From Aliiroseovarius subalbicans (GTDB lineage: Bacteria; Pseudomonadota; Alphaproteobacteria; Rhodobacterales; Rhodobacteraceae), in contig NZ_JALBYQ010000004.1 in NCBI RefSeq assembly GCF_022678625.1, positions 1-64,000 on the forward strand: a DNA stretch of 64,000 nt. Direction: 5' to 3'. Position numbers and translations under genes: made by a program. The notes under the pieces were generated by a model, which saw only the letters and a program-made list of their open reading frames with translations, made no database searches and was not told the DNA's origin. Shown in pieces: positions 20,519 to 29,371 of this stretch. How positions within the stretch are numbered: position 1 is the first letter of the stretch; the number at the start of each line of letters is the position of its first letter.

Positions 20519-20935
20519 ATGTCCGGCAACATCAGCCCCACCAGCACGACCTGGCTGTCCGAAGCAGAGCTGCGCCCGACCCGTCAACGGTTGGCGCTGG
20601 CCGAGCTTTTGGTCGGGGACGGGCAACACCGGCACGTCACAGCGGAAAGCCTTTATGAGGCGTCGCGCGCGTCTGGGGAAAAGGTGTCTTTGGCGACGGT
20701 CTACAACACGCTCAAGGTGTTTTCCGGCGCTGGGCTATTGCGGGAGATCACGGTGAATGGGGCGAAAAGCTATTTCGATACCAACACGTCGAACCACCCG
20801 CATTTCTTCTGGGAAGACAGCGAGGAGCTGATGGACGCGCCGGCCGACGACCTGAAGATCGCGCGATTGCCCGATGCCCCGAAAGGGGCGGAGGTGTCCA
20901 AGGTCGATGTGGTGATCCGGCTGCGCCGCACTTGA
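20519..20935 (+). CDS. irr: Iron response regulator, Fur family
   Basis: A 138-residue Fur-family repressor of the Irr branch, which controls iron and heme genes in response to heme status. The winged-helix reads LRPTRQRLALAELL through VSLATVYNTLKVF; the metal/heme region includes HRHVTAE and SNHPHFFW. The location beside fabA is the usual Rhodobacterales context. An upstream in-frame start would read into the divergent promoter. No clear Irr box was seen in the gap, so autoregulation is not shown. Confidence 0.93.
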   Translation: MSGNISPTSTTWLSEAELRPTRQRLALAELLVGDGQHRHVTAESLYEASRASGEKVSLATVYNTLKVFSGAGLLREITVNGAKSYFDTNTSNHPHFFWEDSEELMDAPADDLKIARLPDAPKGAEVSKVDVVIRLRRT

Positions 20936-20995
20936 CGGGATGACAGCAGACCGGGAGGCGGTGTCCGCATGCGCAGCATGCGCCCTCCTCTACGT

Positions 20996-21015
20996 CAAAT
21001 TATTCAAATAATTTG
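20996..21015. repeat. 20-base AT-rich palindrome
   Basis: CAAATTATT and its exact complement are separated by two bases, forming a perfect 9-bp dyad in the gap downstream of irr. The short spacer argues for a protein-binding site or cruciform rather than an RNA terminator. Confidence 0.5.
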
Positions 21016-21032
21016 CACCTGCGGGGCGGTGG

Positions 21033-21053
21033 CTGAATTTCGAAGAAATTCAG
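21033..21053. repeat. GAATTTC palindrome, possible dispersed element
   Basis: CTGAATTTC-GAA-GAAATTCAG is a perfect 9-bp inverted repeat followed by GGGCCC. A similar unit (CGAATTCC-GAGAT-GGAATTCG followed by GGGGCC) occurs at 34425, suggesting a small intergenic palindromic family. It may also help end irr or FKBP transcripts. Confidence 0.45.
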
Positions 21054-21151
21054 GGCCCAGCGCAGCTCCCACCCATTGCGGGGCTGCGAAGGGGGCGGAC
21101 GGTGTGCCATCCCACCCCGCTGCGCCGGGCCATCGTTTGTTCGGCGTACGT

Positions 21152-21580
21152 TTACCCGATCGAAATCAGTTCGAAATCGAACACCAGTTCTTTACCAGCC
21201 AGGAAATGGTTGGCGTCCAGTGTGACCTGTTCATCGGTCACGATCGTCACGGTCACCGGCATTGCCTGGCCCTGCGGGTTGCGCATTTCCAGCTGGATGC
21301 CGACCTCAAGCGGGATTTCCGCCGGGATTTCGCCGCGCGGCACTTCCATAATGCCTTGCGGGTCATGCGGGCCATAGGCCTCTTCGGCCGGGATGTTCAC
21401 GACCTTTTTGTCACCCGCCACCATGCCGGGCAGTTCCTTGTCCAGACCGGGGATGATCTGGCCCGAGCCCACGGTAAATTCCAGCGGGTCGCGACCTTCG
21501 GAGCTGTCGAACACGGTGCCGTCGGTCAGGCTGCCTTTGTAATGGATGCTGACTTTGTCACCGGATTTTACTGCGGTCAT
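21152..21580 (-). CDS. FKBP-type peptidyl-prolyl isomerase (SlyD-like)
   Basis: A 142-residue FKBP with inserted IF chaperone domain, the SlyD arrangement: N-terminal FKBP strands with GTVFDSS and PLEFTVGSGQIIPGLDKEL, IF domain around EEAYGPHDPQGI, and the C-terminal LDANHFLAGKELVFDFEL. The usual histidine-rich metal tail of E. coli SlyD is absent. It catalyses proline isomerisation and assists folding in the cytoplasm. The start at 21580 has GAGGG upstream. Confidence 0.93.
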   Translation of the reverse strand: MTAVKSGDKVSIHYKGSLTDGTVFDSSEGRDPLEFTVGSGQIIPGLDKELPGMVAGDKKVVNIPAEEAYGPHDPQGIMEVPRGEIPAEIPLEVGIQLEMRNPQGQAMPVTVTIVTDEQVTLDANHFLAGKELVFDFELISIG

Positions 21581-21777
21581 GAGATGCCCTCGTCTGTCTG
21601 TGTGCAATGAACGAGGCCGGTCCGCCGGGTGCTCGTATGAGAAGCGCGGCAGAATAAGGGGCGAGGCAGGGATGTAAACCGGTTAGTCGTCGCAAGTCAC
21701 CGGGGCAGAAAAACACAGGCCCTCACCACGCCCATGCGATCACGGGAAACAGGAAGTTTCCACCGCCAATCAACGGC

Positions 21778-22641
21778 TCAGAACCATTGTCCCGGTTCCA
21801 TCAGTCCCAGATCCAGAAGCTGTTGTGACGACCAGTCGAATTCGGTCGAGTTGTGCCATTTGAACGTGTGAATGTCGAAGGTCGATCCGGCGTTCGATTT
21901 CAACGCCTTGGCGGTGCGGAAGCTGGCGATGGCCACAGTGATGTTGTGGTGCCACGGGCAGGCATAGGTGTTGTATTCTTCGTCGTTGAACGTGTGGTCG
22001 GGGCGCAGGCGCAGGCCCTTTTTGGCGCGAAACAGTGAAATGCGGTCGATCTTGCGGCGCGGGGCGGGGATGTGTTCCTCAAACCGCCAGCGCAGCCCAC
22101 CGAAGAAGTCCAGCTGGCGTTCCTTTGGGTGCCCATCCACCCCCGGTCGCCCCAGCGCATAATATCCGGATTTGTCCATCCAGGCATGTTCCAACGACAC
22201 GGCGTTGGGGTGTTTGTCGAGGTCGTCGGCATAGAGGTCAACCACATAGGTCAGCACTGCACTACGCCGCTCTTCGGTGTGGAAGGCCAGCAATTCGCTG
22301 ATGTTGCGGTCCTCGCAGAACGGGTGGAACAGGTATTCGGCGTTGAAGCAATAATACAGCCACAACCCGTCAGCCGCATCGATGACCTTGTTCATCGCGT
22401 GCAGCAGGGCATTGTCTGCCGACATGTCATAGGTGATGCGGTGGATTTCACCCTCCAAGTCGTCGGGCAGGGACAGTTCGTCGGGCGCGAACAAAAGCAC
22501 CTGCGTGAAACCCGCAAGCTGGTGATGGCGCACGGTGGTATCGACCTCGATCAGATCTTCGGCAAAGATCATAGCCACGGGCCCCTTGGCCAGCGTGTCT
22601 TTGCCGGTTTTCAGAAATTCCGAAAGCGAACCGTATCGCAT
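21778..22641 (-). CDS. Glycosyltransferase family 2-like protein
   Basis: A 287-residue soluble protein that I recognise only as a conserved Rhodobacterales protein usually described as glycosyltransferase-like. Visible features are LLHAMNKVIDAADGLWLYYCFNAEYLFHPFCE in pieces near residues 80-115, an acidic VVDLYADDLD segment that could supply a DxD-like metal site, and a C-terminal HNITVAIASFRTAKA. There is no signal peptide or membrane segment. It stands alone between FKBP and an SRPBCC gene on the other strand. Function and donor/acceptor are not predictable. Confidence 0.6.
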   Translation of the reverse strand: MRYGSLSEFLKTGKDTLAKGPVAMIFAEDLIEVDTTVRHHQLAGFTQVLLFAPDELSLPDDLEGEIHRITYDMSADNALLHAMNKVIDAADGLWLYYCFNAEYLFHPFCEDRNISELLAFHTEERRSAVLTYVVDLYADDLDKHPNAVSLEHAWMDKSGYYALGRPGVDGHPKERQLDFFGGLRWRFEEHIPAPRRKIDRISLFRAKKGLRLRPDHTFNDEEYNTYACPWHHNITVAIASFRTAKALKSNAGSTFDIHTFKWHNSTEFDWSSQQLLDLGLMEPGQWF

Positions 22642-22799
22642 GTTTTGCCCCTTACGTGCCCATCTCACTGCAACGTGGTTAAAAATCCATGAAAGTCAGG
22701 CGGTTTGCAAGAGTGACCGAAGGGTTGCGGCCGTGCTACCCTGCCATAACCCCTACACGCAGGACCGCGCCGGGGATTGAACCCGAGGGAGGGGCTGAG

Positions 22800-23294
22800 A
22801 TGGGCGAGTTGCCGACATTCAAGCTGGAGCGCAGTTTCAAGGCGTCGAAAGAGCAGGTTTGGGCGGCCTGGACCGATCCCGCGTTAATCCCGCAATGGTA
22901 TGGGCCGGGCGTGACCTCGATCGTGCATTCGCTTGACCTGAGCCCCGGCGGGGCGTGGTGCCATGAAATGCGAATGGGCGACAACGGCTTCTTTCAGCGC
23001 GCGCAATATACCGAAGTTACTCCTCATGATCGGCTTGTCTGGGTGCATTCCAACACCGACGCAGAGTGGAATATCATCGCCAATCCGATGATGCCGGATT
23101 GGCCGCGCGAGCTTTTGACAATCGTGACCTTCGTTGAAAAGGACGGCCAGACTGATGTCTGCCTGACCTGGACCCCGCATATGGCCAGCGCGGCCGAGAT
23201 CGCCTGTTTTGACGGGGCCATCGCCGGTATGGCCAAAGGATGGAACGCGGGTATGGACCTGTTGGAGCAGATGTTGGCCACGCAACAGGCCTGA
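22800..23294 (+). CDS. SRPBCC/AHSA1-domain protein
   Basis: A 164-residue START-like domain protein of the AHSA1 (activator of Hsp90 ATPase homologue) family. It begins with F-K-L-E-R-S-F-K-A-S and contains the family W-A-A-W-T-D-P-x-L-I-P-Q-W-Y-G-P motif, ending in GMAKGWNAGMDLL. Members bind hydrophobic ligands; the ligand here is unknown. The start at 22800 follows a GAGGGAGGGG ribosome site; upstream in-frame sequence is not typical of the family. Confidence 0.85.
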   Translation: MGELPTFKLERSFKASKEQVWAAWTDPALIPQWYGPGVTSIVHSLDLSPGGAWCHEMRMGDNGFFQRAQYTEVTPHDRLVWVHSNTDAEWNIIANPMMPDWPRELLTIVTFVEKDGQTDVCLTWTPHMASAAEIACFDGAIAGMAKGWNAGMDLLEQMLATQQA

Positions 23295-23378
23295 TCAAGG
23301 TCTGTTCCCGCAGCGCTGTACCGAATGTAAAGCATTGCGCATCTGTGGTAAAATGCGGGTGAAAGGGAGGTGAGTCTT

Positions 23379-24032
23379 GTGAAGCACCTTGCTCTTGTGA
23401 CCTGTCTTGCATTCAGCATTGCCGCGAGTTTTCCTCTGTCAGGGTTTTCAGAAGCAGCGGGTCCTGTATCAGGTGGTGCACCCGTCTCCACGAGTGCGGC
23501 ACCAGCGCAGGGCTGGGTTGGTTTCTATGCCGGGCTGAGCGCCACGTCGAACATGTCGGGCGATGTGAATTACTTCACCGATGGTGCGCTGTCTGACGGG
23601 CCGTGGTCGGTCACCGGTAGTCAGATTGGCGTTTTCGCAGGTTACAATCACCAGATCGGCCTGATTGTTCTGGGCGGAGAAGTGGCCTATGGCGCAGGCG
23701 ATGTCGCGATGACCGCCTTCCCGGAGTTTCGATATACCGATATGACCGACTTGAAACTTCGCGTGGGATACGGTGGTGACCGGCTGCTTCCTTATGCCTT
23801 TGCGGGATATACCGTCGGCACGTGGGACGACCCGTCCTTTGGGGCGCCGGTGTCAGCGTCGGGTATGATGTATGGTTTGGGCATGGACATCAAACTGACC
23901 GACCGACTGTTTGCCGGGGTGGACTATACGCTGCGTGATCTGACGTCCGATCGTAACCCAGCGCTAGGTGATGTGAACGTGAGCAAATCCACCCTGTCGT
24001 CGATCGGCCTTCGGATCGGCCTCAACTTCTGA
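23379..24032 (+). CDS. Outer-membrane beta-barrel protein
   Basis: A 217-residue exported protein with a signal peptide (MKHLALVTCLAFSIAAS), then eight-strand-like alternating segments (GWVGFYAGLSA, QIGVFAGYNHQIG, LKLRVGYGGDRLLPYAFAGY, GVDYTLRDL) and a C-terminal phenylalanine (LRIGLNF), as expected for small outer-membrane barrels of the OMP_b-brl type. I chose GTG 23379 over GTG 23370 because the AGGGAGG ribosome site is 8 bases before the former and abuts the latter. Role unknown, probably envelope structure. Confidence 0.8.
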   Translation: MKHLALVTCLAFSIAASFPLSGFSEAAGPVSGGAPVSTSAAPAQGWVGFYAGLSATSNMSGDVNYFTDGALSDGPWSVTGSQIGVFAGYNHQIGLIVLGGEVAYGAGDVAMTAFPEFRYTDMTDLKLRVGYGGDRLLPYAFAGYTVGTWDDPSFGAPVSASGMMYGLGMDIKLTDRLFAGVDYTLRDLTSDRNPALGDVNVSKSTLSSIGLRIGLNF

Positions 24033-24149
24033 GGTCAGGGACATGGGCAACAGCGCGTGGTTGTACTTTGTGCCCGTCCCCGCCACACATTGCGACCGGC
24101 GCGCCTTTGCTGTAGGACGCCGCCCTGATCCAGATGGGAAGCGCGCGAC

Positions 24150-25472
24150 ATGTCCGATCCGAAAAAACTCTTCATCCGCACCTATGGTTGCCAGATGAAT
24201 GTCTATGACAGTGAACGCATGGCCGAAGCGCTGGGCGCCGATGGCTATGTCGAAACCGACAGCCCGGATGACGCGGACATGATCCTGCTGAACACCTGCC
24301 ACATTCGTGAAAAGGCGGCGGAAAAGGTGTATTCCGAGCTGGGGCGCTACAAGGGTCTGAAGGCGGACAACCCCGACCTGAAAATCGGCGTGGCCGGTTG
24401 CGTTGCCCAGGCCGAAGGCGAAGAGATCATGCGCCGCCAGCCGATGGTGGACCTGGTGGTCGGGCCGCAAACCTATCACCGCCTGCCTGAGATGATGAAG
24501 ACGGTGGCCGAGGGGCAAAAGGCGCTGGATACCGATTTCCCCGAAGAGGACAAGTTCGAGCACCTGCCCAAGCGCCCGCTGCCCAACCGCAACCCGACCG
24601 CGTTCCTGACCGTTCAGGAAGGCTGCGACAAGTTCTGCGCCTTTTGCGTGGTGCCCTATACCCGTGGCGCCGAAGTCAGCCGCCCAGTCGATCGCATCCT
24701 GCGCGAGGCGCGCGATCTGGTCGAACGCGGGGTGAAGGAAATCACCCTGCTTGGGCAGAACGTGAATGCCTATCACGGTGCCGGCGCGGATGGCGACTGG
24801 ACCCTGGCCCGGTTGATCTGGGCGTTGAACGACGTGGACGGGTTGGAGCGTATCCGCTTTACCACCAGCCACCCGAACGACATGGACGACGCCCTGATCG
24901 CCGCGCATGGGGAATGCGAAAAACTGATGCCTTATCTGCATCTTCCGGTGCAGTCGGGATCGGACAAGATCCTGAAACGAATGAACCGGTCGCACACTGC
25001 CGAAAGCTATCTGAAGCTGATCGACCGTATCCGGGAGGCGCGACCAGATATCCTGATCTCGGGTGATTTCATCGTCGGCTTTCCTGAAGAGACCGATCAA
25101 GATTTCGAATACACGATGTCGCTGATCCGCGCAGTGCAATACGGCCAGGCCTTCAGCTTCAAATACTCCACCCGCCCAGGCACCCCCGCTGCCGAGCGCG
25201 CGCAGGTCGACGACGCCCTGGCGTCCGAGCGGCTGTATCGCCTGCAAGCCCTGATCACCGAGCAACAGCGCGCGGTGCAGAATGCGATGGTGGGGCAGGA
25301 AGTCGGCGTTCTATTCGAAAAACCGGGGCGCCTGGACGGGCAGATGGTAGGCAAATCCGACCATTTGCACGCCGTCCACGTGACTGCCGAAGGCATTGCA
25401 AAGGGCGACCTTCGCCGGGTCAGAATCACCGACAGCGGACCGAACTCTCTTGGTGGTGTTCTGATCCCATAG
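24150..25472 (+). CDS. miaB: tRNA-2-methylthio-N6-dimethylallyladenosine synthase
   Basis: A 440-residue radical-SAM methylthiotransferase acting on i6A37 of tRNAs. The N-terminal domain supplies Cys14, Cys50 and Cys84 for the auxiliary cluster; the radical-SAM cluster cysteines are Cys159, Cys163 and Cys166 (CDKFCAFC). A C-terminal TRAM domain ends the protein. It opens the conserved miaB-phoH-ybeY-corC-lnt cluster, here with an OmpA/lipoprotein pair inserted before phoH. Confidence 0.97.
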   Translation: MSDPKKLFIRTYGCQMNVYDSERMAEALGADGYVETDSPDDADMILLNTCHIREKAAEKVYSELGRYKGLKADNPDLKIGVAGCVAQAEGEEIMRRQPMVDLVVGPQTYHRLPEMMKTVAEGQKALDTDFPEEDKFEHLPKRPLPNRNPTAFLTVQEGCDKFCAFCVVPYTRGAEVSRPVDRILREARDLVERGVKEITLLGQNVNAYHGAGADGDWTLARLIWALNDVDGLERIRFTTSHPNDMDDALIAAHGECEKLMPYLHLPVQSGSDKILKRMNRSHTAESYLKLIDRIREARPDILISGDFIVGFPEETDQDFEYTMSLIRAVQYGQAFSFKYSTRPGTPAAERAQVDDALASERLYRLQALITEQQRAVQNAMVGQEVGVLFEKPGRLDGQMVGKSDHLHAVHVTAEGIAKGDLRRVRITDSGPNSLGGVLIP

Positions 25473-25570
25473 GCCCAAATGAATTGTGGCCAATGTGTGA
25501 CCTCCGGATGACAATTCTGCGCAACACCTCGGACTGTCGCCGAACGAGGCACAATATATGGTAAAAGCGT

Positions 25571-25588
25571 ATTCACTTGCGCGTGAAT
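25571..25588. promoter_or_regulatory. Dyad upstream of the OmpA/lipoprotein pair
   Basis: ATTCAC-TTGCGC-GTGAAT is a 6-bp inverted repeat about 85 bases before the OmpA-family start. It may be an operator; no regulator can be assigned. Confidence 0.3.
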
Positions 25589-25670
25589 TCGGGTAAAGTC
25601 ACCCCCACATCGTGACACGCTGGCCCGCGGTGCAATTGTCGTGGGGCCACCGATCATATGGGGGATTGTG

Positions 25671-26258
25671 GTGAAGAATTTTGGCAAAGCTTTCGCCAAG
25701 CTGCAAGGAGCGGTCGCCGGAACGGCCGCCGTCGTGGCGTTGGTGCTTGGAACGGGTCTGGCTCCGGCTGAGGCTCAGAACGCTCCGTCCGTTTCGGGCA
25801 AGGTGAACTGGGGCATGTGGATCGACGATGACGGCTGCATGCACTGGTGGGCTGATGGGGGTCTTGAGGGCTACATGGTGGACCGGGTGAACCCGAAGAC
25901 CGGTAAACCCGTCTGTCTGAAGCGCAACCGCTGCCTGTCGGAAAACACTGACACGCTGTTCAAGACCGACAGTCACCGCCTGACGGCCCACGGCCGCGCG
26001 CGTCTGGCTCAATTCTTCCAGGGCGCTGGTGCCTTCGGCTATGCCATCTATGGCCACACCGATGCCCGCGCGTCGGACGAATACAACATGCGCTTGTCGC
26101 AGCGCCGTGCGAAGTCGGTGGCCGATGTGGCCCGCTCCGTCGGTGCCGTCGTGCAGCGTGAAATCGGCTACGGCGAGCGTCAGCCGGTCGCAACCAACTC
26201 GACGGCGGAAGGCATGCGGCAGAACCGCCGTGTCGAAGTCGTCTGCTACACGTGGTGA
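25671..26258 (+). CDS. OmpA-family protein with N-terminal two-cysteine motif
   Basis: A 195-residue exported protein: signal peptide to about residue 36 (ending APAEAQ), a unique segment at residues 52-82 with DDGC, W, GLEGY and TG-x-PVC, then an OmpA-like peptidoglycan-binding domain (YAIYGHTDARASDEYN, RLSQRRAKSV, NRRVEVVC). The two N-terminal cysteines, Cys56 and Cys82, could pair in the periplasm. I chose GTG 25671, which has a GGGGG ribosome site 6 bases upstream; GTG 25668 is next to it. The adjacent lipoprotein carries the same N-terminal motif. Confidence 0.82.
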   Translation: MKNFGKAFAKLQGAVAGTAAVVALVLGTGLAPAEAQNAPSVSGKVNWGMWIDDDGCMHWWADGGLEGYMVDRVNPKTGKPVCLKRNRCLSENTDTLFKTDSHRLTAHGRARLAQFFQGAGAFGYAIYGHTDARASDEYNMRLSQRRAKSVADVARSVGAVVQREIGYGERQPVATNSTAEGMRQNRRVEVVCYTW

Positions 26259-26263
26259 TCGCT

Positions 26264-26623
26264 ATGACGAAACGTATTTTCCCCGCCATGATTCTTGGCT
26301 CTGCGCTGCTTTTGTCGGCCTGTGTCTCGGGCAACGGCCTGACGCCTTATGTTGGCAACCCGAACTCGGTGATTGCCACCAATCAGGATGGCGGCTCGGA
26401 CAAGGCCAACATCATCGATGGCGAAGCTGCCGTGGTCTATGACCCCGATGGCTGCCAGAACTGGATGATCGATGACGGTCTGGAAGGCTATGCCGGACGC
26501 CGCTATGATCCAGTGACCGGTCTGCCAGTGTGCGACAACCAATATGCGCCGGGCACTGTTGTTGGCCAATACCAGTCGTCCAACCCGGGCATCCGCGACT
26601 ACGTTCCCCATAACGGGAACTGA
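26264..26623 (+). CDS. Small lipoprotein sharing the OmpA neighbour's motif
   Basis: A 119-residue protein with a lipoprotein signal (ALLLSAC, lipidated Cys20). Residues 60-90 repeat the motif of the neighbouring OmpA protein: DPDGC, W, DDGLEGY, R, P-V-TG-L-PVC, with the same 26-residue cysteine spacing (Cys64 and Cys90). The remainder is short and low in features. The start ATG at 26264 lies 5 bases after the OmpA stop, indicating one operon. Function unknown; an envelope partner of the OmpA protein is the simplest inference. Confidence 0.75.
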   Translation: MTKRIFPAMILGSALLLSACVSGNGLTPYVGNPNSVIATNQDGGSDKANIIDGEAAVVYDPDGCQNWMIDDGLEGYAGRRYDPVTGLPVCDNQYAPGTVVGQYQSSNPGIRDYVPHNGN

Positions 26624-26776
26624 GCCGCCCCCGTCGGAAGAACCAAATTCGGGCCGTTGGAGCAATCCAGCGGCCCTTTTTCGTGCCAAACGCGTGACAA
26701 TTTGCCCATGCCCCTTGCGCCCGGCCCCGGTGCTTGGCACGATCAGGGAACAGGCACATTCAGACCGGAGACATCC

Positions 26777-27793
26777 TTGGGCACCGACGCGCTGAGCAAA
26801 GCAGCCACCCCGGAACAGGTTCACGAAACCCTTCTGGAATTCCCCGACAATCGTTTGTTGATCGACCTGTGTGGCGAGTTTGACCGCAACCTGGCGCAAA
26901 TCGAACATCAGATGTCCGTGCAGATCATCCGCAGGGGCAATCAGCTGGCCGTGATCGGCGATGGCGACGCGCGTGGTCAGGCGGCGGCGGTGCTGCAGGG
27001 GCTGTATCAACGACTGGAAACCGGCCGCGCGATCGAAGCGGGCGACATCGACGGCGAAATCCGCATGGGCCCGTCGCAGGCCAACACAGGCACCCGCGAC
27101 GGCGACCAGATGGAGATGTTCAAGGGCGGACATGTCGAGATCAAGACCCGCAAGAAGTTGGTCGAACCCCGCACCGAGGGGCAGAAGGCCTATGTGAAAA
27201 GTCTGTTCAACAAGTCTCTGGCTTTCGGCATCGGCCCGGCCGGCACCGGCAAGACCTATCTGGCCGTGGCAGTGGGGGTGAACATGTTCATCGGCGGCCA
27301 TGTCGACAAGATCATCCTGAGCCGTCCGGCGGTCGAGGCGGGGGAGAAGCTGGGATATCTGCCCGGCGATATGAAGGACAAGGTCGACCCCTATATGCAG
27401 CCGCTTTATGACGCGCTGGGGGATTTCCTGCCCGCAAAACAGGTGGCGAAACTGATCGAGGAGAAGCGGATCGAGATTGCGCCGCTGGCCTTCATGCGTG
27501 GCCGGACCCTGTCCAATGCCTTCGTCGTGCTGGATGAGGCACAGAACGCGACCACGATGCAGATGAAGATGTTCCTGACCCGTTTGGGCGAGGGCAGCCG
27601 CATGGTCATCACAGGCGACCGCAGTCAGGTTGACTTGCCGCGCGGCGTCAACAGCGGGTTGCATGACGCGGAACGGCTTCTGGACGGTATCAAGGAAATC
27701 TCTTTCAACTACTTCACGTCCAAGGATGTGGTGCGCCATCCTCTGGTGGCGAAAATCATTGAGGCCTATGACGCCGCGGACCCCGCCAAATAG
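26777..27793 (+). CDS. phoH: PhoH-family ATPase
   Basis: A 338-residue PhoH-like protein: N-terminal KH-like region with LLEFPDNRLLIDLCGEFD, Walker A GPAGTGKTYLA and Walker B VVLDEAQN, then ITGDRSQVDLP. PhoH proteins next to ybeY are linked to RNA and ribosome metabolism. The start is uncertain: TTG 26777 has a GGAG site 8 bases upstream and fits family length, whereas an in-frame ATG at 26708 would add a low-complexity proline-rich leader. It follows the inserted OmpA/lipoprotein pair. Confidence 0.93.
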   Translation: MGTDALSKAATPEQVHETLLEFPDNRLLIDLCGEFDRNLAQIEHQMSVQIIRRGNQLAVIGDGDARGQAAAVLQGLYQRLETGRAIEAGDIDGEIRMGPSQANTGTRDGDQMEMFKGGHVEIKTRKKLVEPRTEGQKAYVKSLFNKSLAFGIGPAGTGKTYLAVAVGVNMFIGGHVDKIILSRPAVEAGEKLGYLPGDMKDKVDPYMQPLYDALGDFLPAKQVAKLIEEKRIEIAPLAFMRGRTLSNAFVVLDEAQNATTMQMKMFLTRLGEGSRMVITGDRSQVDLPRGVNSGLHDAERLLDGIKEISFNYFTSKDVVRHPLVAKIIEAYDAADPAK

Positions 27794-27854
27794 GCACTTC
27801 CAACAGGGGCGCCGTGCGGCGCGCAGGTTGCTTTCCGTTCAGGCCACGGAGGCC

Positions 27855-27871
27855 TTGGGGCTGTGCCCCAA
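27855..27871. terminator. Hairpin between phoH and piuC
   Basis: TTGGGGC-TGT-GCCCCAA is a 7-bp perfect stem with a 3-base loop between converging genes. There is no U-tract, so intrinsic termination is only possible. Confidence 0.4.
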
Positions 27872-27886
27872 ACCCCGGTGTTCCGA

Positions 27887-28540
27887 TCAACTGGCCCACA
27901 TACGCAACAGGTTTGTGCGCGTTTTAGACAGGGTCAGAATCTGTTCGCTGTCGCCTGCGGCCTCGGCCCGGGACAGGGCGTGGGCCAGATCGAACAGCAC
28001 CTCCCGCTGGGCCGGGTCGCGCACCCAACTGGTGATCCAGCCGATCACCACAAGCCGCGTGCCGTCACTGACCGGGTTCACCCTGTGCAGGGTGGTTGAC
28101 GGGTAGAGCAACGCCTGACCCGGTTCGAGTTTGAAGGCGCGATCTTCGACCCGGTCGACGATCACCAACTCACCGCCTTGGTAGCTGTCGGGATCGCTCA
28201 GAAACAGAGTGAAAGACAGGTCGGCGCGCTGGCCTGCGATGAGCGCGTTGTCGACGTGGTCGCCATAGTGCTGCCCGGGTCCGGTCCGGGTGAGCATGAG
28301 CTTGGCAAAGGCGCGGGGCAGGGCGGCTGCCTGAAAGGTCGGGTCAGCCTCCAGGCGGCGCTCGACCATGTCTAGCAAAGCGTCGCGATCGTGCGAGGCG
28401 GCGGCTTGGGCATTGTCCTTTACCGCTTTCGCGATGCGCCCGGCGGTGCGTTTTCCGTCTTCAAAAGGCAGCGCCAGGGCCGCGTTGCGCACGGCTTGAA
28501 TTTCGCCGGGCTTGAACAGGTTCTTCAGAACGATTGGCAT
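27887..28540 (-). CDS. piuC: PiuC-type Fe(II)/2OG (PKHX) hydroxylase
   Basis: A 217-residue PKHD-type hydroxylase of the PiuC/YbiX family, which is usually found in iron-acquisition loci. The iron triad is His-x-Asp in YGDHVDNA and His in TTLHRVNPV; the 2-oxoglutarate arginine is in DGTRLVV. The start at 28540 gives MPIVLKNLFKPGE, as expected. It is 4 bases downstream of an unknown exported protein and behind a candidate iron operator at 29372. Its substrate is unknown. Confidence 0.9.
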   Translation of the reverse strand: MPIVLKNLFKPGEIQAVRNAALALPFEDGKRTAGRIAKAVKDNAQAAASHDRDALLDMVERRLEADPTFQAAALPRAFAKLMLTRTGPGQHYGDHVDNALIAGQRADLSFTLFLSDPDSYQGGELVIVDRVEDRAFKLEPGQALLYPSTTLHRVNPVSDGTRLVVIGWITSWVRDPAQREVLFDLAHALSRAEAAGDSEQILTLSKTRTNLLRMWAS

Positions 28541-28544
28541 CGGG

Positions 28545-29351
28545 TCAGCGCAGCCGCAGGGCGATGATTTCGATCCAGGCGGCCGCACCCGCCAGAGACG
28601 ACGGGTCGGAGGAGGCGGTGTCGGCAGTCAGGCCGGGGTAGAGCACCTCAAGCCCGTCCATCTGCTCCAACGCGTCGCGGCCAGCTTTTACCAGATTGGC
28701 GTCCGCGCCGTCCGCCAGAAGTTGGGCGCGGTGGCGGGCAGTCTCAAGAAACCCCCAGCTGTCGCGGTATTCGATGGCAACCTCGACGCGACCCTCGTCC
28801 ACCCCGCCTTCGTATTCAGCGGCGGCGAGGGCCACCAGGTTGCGGATCGCCAGCACCTGTTCGCGCGCCGGGGCCTGTGCGGCGGTGGCGGTTCGGGTCA
28901 GGGCGGCCAAAAGCGCGTCCAGTGTGGCAGTCACATCGGCGTCAGGCGCGTCATTGGCGATGGCATGCAGGAAGGCGTCGGCCTCGATGGAAAATCCGGG
29001 CGCGTCGTAGTGCGTCAGCGCTTCTTCGATATCCTCATAAAAGGCATGGTGCGACATCTCTAAGTGTTCACGTGCAGCGTCCTGATTGCCTTCAAGAAAC
29101 AACGTGGCGGCAATCCGGTAAGTGCCTTCGAAATAGCCAAGCTGGGTCAGAAAAACCGAAGGGCCGTCGCTCATCTCAATGCCGGCTTCCCCGGCCTCGC
29201 CCCCTTCGCCGCCAGCAGCGAGGGCAGGAGCGGCAAGCGGGTTGGCGACTGGGGCCAAGTCGGCCACTGCGAAGCCAGCCACGACAAGGGTACTTGCAAG
29301 GGTGACATTGCGCGGGGTGACACGGCGGACGGGTCTGTTCTCAGTGGTCAT
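28545..29351 (-). CDS. Exported protein of unknown function, probably iron-linked
   Basis: A 268-residue protein with a hydrophobic N-terminal export signal (LASTLVVAGFAVA) followed by a Gly/Glu-rich stretch and an all-helical body. Possible metal-binding elements include EMSHHAFYEDIEEAL, YEGGVDEGRV and EYRDSWGFLETARH; the last two are reminiscent of periplasmic parts of FTR1-type iron permeases, a resemblance I cannot test here. It is co-transcribed with piuC behind a TGA-N9-TCA box. I infer a periplasmic role in iron handling, at low certainty. Confidence 0.65.
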   Translation of the reverse strand: MTTENRPVRRVTPRNVTLASTLVVAGFAVADLAPVANPLAAPALAAGGEGGEAGEAGIEMSDGPSVFLTQLGYFEGTYRIAATLFLEGNQDAAREHLEMSHHAFYEDIEEALTHYDAPGFSIEADAFLHAIANDAPDADVTATLDALLAALTRTATAAQAPAREQVLAIRNLVALAAAEYEGGVDEGRVEVAIEYRDSWGFLETARHRAQLLADGADANLVKAGRDALEQMDGLEVLYPGLTADTASSDPSSLAGAAAWIEIIALRLR

Positions 29352-29371
29352 GAGGGCCTCGGCAGTAGAAG

